NCBI GenBank assembly: GCA_963749535.1
Contig: CAVVNF010000003.1
Coordinates: forward strand, 1-64,000
Reading direction: 5' to 3'
Length of the DNA stretch: 64,000 nucleotides
DNA from: Chersky-299 sp963749535
GTDB taxonomy: Bacteria > Actinomycetota > Thermoleophilia > RBG-16-64-13
This document shows, in pieces, positions 60,955 through 64,000 of this stretch; position 1 is the first letter of the stretch, and the number at the start of each line of letters is the position of its first letter. The translations under genes were made by a program, and so were the position numbers. The notes beneath the pieces are model-generated. The model had not been told where the DNA came from. It saw nothing but the letters and a program-made list of their open reading frames with translations, and did no database searches.

Positions 60955-61730
60955 TGAGCGAGGTCTTCTCTCTCCGAGAGGTCTCATACCACTACAAGGC
61001 CGGCACGTCCGCGCTAAAGGACATAACGCTATCCATCCAGGAGGGGGAACGGGTGGCCCTCCTCGGGGCGAACGGCTCGGGCAAGTCAACGCTTCTTATG
61101 GTCATCGCCGGGCTCATCACCCCTACGAGCGGAGAAGTCGCTGCCTTCGGCGAGCCTCTTTCGGCCGCACGCCTGAGCGATGAGGAGTTTGCGCAGGCCT
61201 TTCGGCGTCGCGTGGGCATCGTCTTTCAGAGCTCCGAGGCGCAGCTCTTCAGTCCGAGTGTACGCGAGGAGGTCGCGTTCGGTCCTCTGCACTTGGAGCT
61301 GCCCAAGGATGACGTCATCCGCCGGGTCACAGAGACACTCCGGCTCCTCGGCCTTGAAGACCTGGCCGAGCGGGCCCCCTACAACCTGAGCGGTGGTGAA
61401 AAGAAGAAAGTCGCCCTGGCCTCAGTGCTCTCCATGAATCCGGAGGTGCTGATGTTGGACGAGCCGACCAATGGGCTCGATCCGCGCACCCAGCACTGGC
61501 TTATCGAGCTGCTCGGACGGTTGCACGATGCCGGGAAGACTCTGGTGGTTGCCACCCATCGCCTGGAAACGCTCCATCTGCTGGCCGACCGCGCCGTGGT
61601 TCTCTCAGAGGATCACCGCGTGGTTGCGGTTGGGCCGATCGACGGCATACTCGCGGACCGAGACCTTCTCGTCGAGGTGAACTTGATCCACCCGCACAGC
61701 CCGGCCTCGCTTCGCGGAGGAGGCTGCTGA
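60954..61730 (+). CDS. cbiO: ECF transporter ATPase CbiO
   Basis: A complete ABC ATPase of 258 residues: Walker A VALLGANGSGKSTLLMVIAG, Q-loop VGIVFQSSEAQLFSPSVREE, signature YNLSGGEKKKVALASVLSMN, Walker B LMLDEPTNGLDPRTQHW and the H-loop VVATHRLETLHLL. ATG 60954 overlaps the cbiQ stop; the longer frame lies inside cbiQ. It powers metal uptake with CbiM and CbiQ. It ends near a convergent pspC gene. Confidence 0.93.
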   Translation: MSEVFSLREVSYHYKAGTSALKDITLSIQEGERVALLGANGSGKSTLLMVIAGLITPTSGEVAAFGEPLSAARLSDEEFAQAFRRRVGIVFQSSEAQLFSPSVREEVAFGPLHLELPKDDVIRRVTETLRLLGLEDLAERAPYNLSGGEKKKVALASVLSMNPEVLMLDEPTNGLDPRTQHWLIELLGRLHDAGKTLVVATHRLETLHLLADRAVVLSEDHRVVAVGPIDGILADRDLLVEVNLIHPHSPASLRGGGC

Positions 61731-61783
61731 AGAACAGCCGGGATACCGTCCTTTCACGTGGGACGCCGGGCCGATCGCTCGCC

Positions 61784-61984
61784 CTACCGCATGGGAGGCG
61801 GCGGAGCCAGAGGCATCACGATCCACAGGATGATGTACAGGAGGACACCGGCGCCACCCAACAGAGTGATGAGCACCCATATGAGCCTGATCACGGTGGG
61901 GTCCATGTTGAAGTACTCGGCAACCCCTCCGCAGACCCCCGCTATCATCTTTTCGGTGCGCGACCGATAGAGCCGTCTTTCCAT
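61784..61984 (-). CDS. PspC-domain membrane protein
   Basis: This 66-residue protein has the PspC core RLYRSRTEKMIAGVCGGVAE, YFNMDPTVIRLIWVLITLLG and one or two membrane segments (GGAGVLLYIILWIVMPLA). PspC proteins are linked to the phage-shock envelope-stress response, but single-domain forms are common in Gram-positives with unclear roles. It lies 34 bases after the ABC permease gene on the same strand and may be cotranscribed with it. Confidence 0.9.
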   Translation of the reverse strand: MERRLYRSRTEKMIAGVCGGVAEYFNMDPTVIRLIWVLITLLGGAGVLLYIILWIVMPLAPPPPMR

Positions 61985-62018
61985 GGTCCTCCCCGATCTC
62001 TTCGAACGTTGTCCCGAC

Positions 62019-63312
62019 TCATCCGCGCAGGGCTTTCACCACCGCCGAAAGGCTTACCCGCCTTCCATAGAGCAGCACACCGGCTCTGAAGACCCTGGCC
62101 GCCATCCATATCAGTGCCCCTACTGTACCCACGTTGACCACTATCGCCACCGCCACCTGCCACGCCGGCGGAGTGTCCACACCGATCCTCACGAACATCA
62201 AGATGGGGCTCGCCAGGGGAACCATGCTCAGCACCACCGAGAGCGGATGGCTCGGGTTGCTGAGCGCCCAGGTCGCGATGAAGAAGATAAGCACCAAAGG
62301 CAGGATCACTGGAGTGCTGATCTGCTGAGCGTCCTCCGTTCGGCTGACGAGCGAGCCACCCGCGGCAAAGAGCGCCGCGTACGAGAAGAACCCCAGGAGA
62401 AAGAACACCACAAAGGCCAGAAGTACCCAGGGGTCGACCGCCGACAGTTGCACGTGCAAACCCCCGACATTCACCGAGTCGCCGGCCCCCTGGACGAGCA
62501 GGACGGCTCCCCCGGCAGCGAGCCAGACCGCGTATTGAAGGAGAGCTGTGAGCCCCACGCCCAGCACTTTCCCTATCATGAGCTGGAAGGGCCTCGCTGC
62601 CGACAGCAGGATCTCCACCACGCGAGAGCTCTTCTCCTCGATCACTCCCAAAGCGACATACGACCCGTAGACGGCGACCGTCATGTACAGGAGGAGCACG
62701 AGGACGTAGGTGAGGGCGAAGGACTCCGAACTCGTCCTCCCGGACTGCGTGCCGCTGCCCGAGAGAACCTGGGTCTGGACGGTCACGGGACTGAAGAGTT
62801 GAGCCGCCTCCTGACCTCCGATCCCTTTGTCCTGGAGCCGCAGATAGACGGCCGCCGCCGACAGGGCGGCCTGGAGACGGGCTTGGTCGGCGGCCGGCAG
62901 CGCGCTTTTTGTGCTCACGCTGGCTCGATACGCCTCGACTCGTACCGGTCCCTGTCGCGCCCGTGCCCGCCCCCACGCCCGTGCTGACAACGATGTAGCC
63001 GTCGAACATGCCCTGCCGGACCTGGGCGTCCAGGTCAGACGTCGAGGCGGATGATTCCACCAGTAGATAACGAAGTCCGCCACTCGGCAGCCTGTCGGGA
63101 AGTTCGGCCAGCAGGCGGCCGTAGAAGCCTTTGCCGGTCCGATCAGCCACCGCCAGGGAGAGCTGCTTACCCCCCGTGGCCGAATCGATGAGCGACGGCG
63201 CGAAGCTCAGCCCCACGATCGCAAGGAGGCCGATGACCGTGATGAGCAGGAAACCCCGGCTTCGTACGCGGTGGTTGAACTCTCTCCGGATTATCAGCCA
63301 GACCGTGCTCAT
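62019..63312 (-). CDS. ABC-2 type exporter permease (NatB-like), one frameshift
   Basis: The start (ATG 63312) gives WLIIRREFNHRVRSRGFLLI and a first membrane segment, then an extracytoplasmic region. After a frame change near 62960 (Gly/Thr-rich stretch) it continues with VRVEAYRASVSTKSALP and the membrane block: YVLVLLLYMTVAVYGSYVAL, GVIEEKSSRVVEILLSAARP (the ABC-2 EAA-like loop), LMIGKVLGVGLTALLQYAVW and LPLVLIFFIATWALSNPSHP. This is the NatB/YhaP plan, exporters of sodium or unknown compounds. The ATPase gene overlaps its start by four bases (ATGA). Confidence 0.85.
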
Positions 63313-64000
63313 GCAGCGCCTGGGATCCCTCCCTCATCGCCCACCGCCGAGATGAAGATCTCCTGCAGCGACGGCCGCTCGAGGGAGAACAATTGGATCT
63401 CCTCGCGCTGCATCAACGCGGCGAGGACCGCCTGCGGATCGGCGTCTGACTCCAGGGCGAAGCGGAGATGGTCGCGGCCACTCTCAAGCGGATGCAAGGG
63501 CAGCTCCTCCACCCCGCGCACGCTACCGGATGCAGTGCGGACGTTCACGATGCGGCGGACGGCCCTGTCGCGCACTTCGGCCACGCTCCCGGCCAGTCTC
63601 AGCCGGCCCCGCGCGATGATCGCGATGTTGTCGCACAGCTCCTCCACCTGTTCCAGACGATGGCTCGAGAGCACGACTGTCTTGCCCGAGTCGCGGAGAG
63701 TACGCAAGGCCTCTGCTAGAAACTCCGAGTTGATGGGATCCAGGCCCGTGAAGGGCTCGTCGAGCAGCGCCAGGTCGGGCTCGTGCAGGAGCGCCGTGAT
63801 CACCTGCACCTTCTGTTGATTCCCGCGGCTGAGTTCTTCCACCCGGCTGTTCTTGCGGTCTGCAATGCCGAACCGTTCCAGCCAATCGCCCACCCGTGCT
63901 GATGCGGTCGCGAGGTCGAGCCCGTACAAGCGAGCGAAGAAAAGTAGCTCGTCGCCCACTTTCATCTTCTGATACAGCCCCCGTTCCTCAGGCATGTAGC
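63309..64000 (-). CDS. ABC exporter ATPase (NatA-like), cut by window end
   Basis: The visible C-terminal part has YMPEERGLYQKMKVGDELLF, FARLYGLDLATA, the signature VEELSRGNQQKVQVITALLH, Walker B ALLDEPFTGLDPINSEFLAE and the H-loop VVLSSHRLEQVEELCDNIAI. A C-terminal domain of about 80 residues follows (DUF4162-like). The Walker A region lies beyond the right edge. The EERGLY form after the Q-loop is typical of NatA/YhaQ exporters. It forms an operon with the permease. Confidence 0.92.
   Translation of the reverse strand, partial: YMPEERGLYQKMKVGDELLFFARLYGLDLATASARVGDWLERFGIADRKNSRVEELSRGNQQKVQVITALLHEPDLALLDEPFTGLDPINSEFLAEALRTLRDSGKTVVLSSHRLEQVEELCDNIAIIARGRLRLAGSVAEVRDRAVRRIVNVRTASGSVRGVEELPLHPLESGRDHLRFALESDADPQAVLAALMQREEIQLFSLERPSLQEIFISAVGDEGGIPGAA

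Noticed and set aside
1..64000. CRISPR arrays, rRNA genes, insertion sequences
   Set aside because: No regularly spaced 24-37 bp repeats, no rRNA signature and no transposase frames with terminal inverted repeats were seen.

Overview
The window is a high-GC bacterial contig. It looks like an uncultivated, probably anaerobic member of the Actinomycetota, of the Coriobacteriia or Geothermincolia kind. This is inferred from the gene order rsmI / metG / tatD / rsmA / ispE / glmU / prs / rplY / pth / mfd / prsA-like / mazG / eno / ftsB / DUF501, from a LexA box of the actinobacterial/Firmicutes type, from a GTTT...GGG stress-sigma-type promoter, and from anaerobe-type functions (a Sec-containing SelD, cobalt uptake, a B12-binding radical SAM enzyme). 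No marker was searched, so the placement is tentative.

1-5564: accessory DNA. Positions 1-480 carry lower-GC pieces of a two-component system, the start of a histidine kinase and the DNA-binding end of its regulator. They are joined abruptly at about 480 to a degraded integrated element. That element has Cys-rich modules, a ParB-like gene, an iteron-like repeat field, a broken AAA replication/transfer ATPase, two excisionase-like HTH genes, an XRE regulator and a broken tyrosine integrase. The integrase lies against the 3' end of a tRNA-Leu gene, the likely attachment site.

5595-17922: a long minus-strand housekeeping block covering division (ftsB), glycolysis (eno), nucleotide clean-up (mazG), secreted protein folding (parvulin lipoprotein), transcription-coupled repair (mfd, heavily frameshifted), translation (pth, rplY) and precursor supply (prs, glmU), ending in tRNA-Gln. 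18145-18736 holds two small plus-strand genes. 18837-29648 holds ispE, an S-layer-homology protein, rsmA, a small zinc protein, tatD, metG, rsmI, a ROK kinase, an asparaginase-acetyltransferase fusion, a DUF2007-like protein and an HD hydrolase. 29662-35117 is a minus-strand run: a Nudix hydrolase, threonine aldolase, and a probable phosphosugar catabolic set (LsrF-like aldolase/thiolase, LsrE/Rpe-like epimerase, class II aldolase fused to a dehydrogenase).

35301-44455: a zinc-ribbon/discoidin membrane protein, dinB under a LexA-controlled and probably leaderless promoter, a SanA-like protein, a DUF3524 glycosyltransferase, endonuclease IV, D-amino-acid transaminase, an acetyltransferase, and a ParA-FtsZ pair. 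44455-54617: a B12 radical SAM protein, a complete two-component system with a small secreted protein upstream, the two-subunit glycine decarboxylase (gcvPA-gcvPB) and a frameshift-ridden Mg2+ P-type ATPase. 54670-64000: an RsbV-RsbW-like partner-switch pair behind a SigB/SigF-like promoter, an MFS exporter, selD with an in-frame UGA (Sec) codon and a SECIS-like hairpin, a cobalt/nickel ECF transporter (cbiM, cbiQ, cbiO) arranged around a Fur-family regulator, a PspC protein and a NatAB-type ABC exporter cut by the window end.

A caution for users: at least a dozen otherwise well-conserved genes carry frameshifts. In every core-gene case that I resolved at base level, the break is one extra base. 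This looks like systematic insertion error in the assembly rather than gene death, so several genes below are given as one locus spanning the break.
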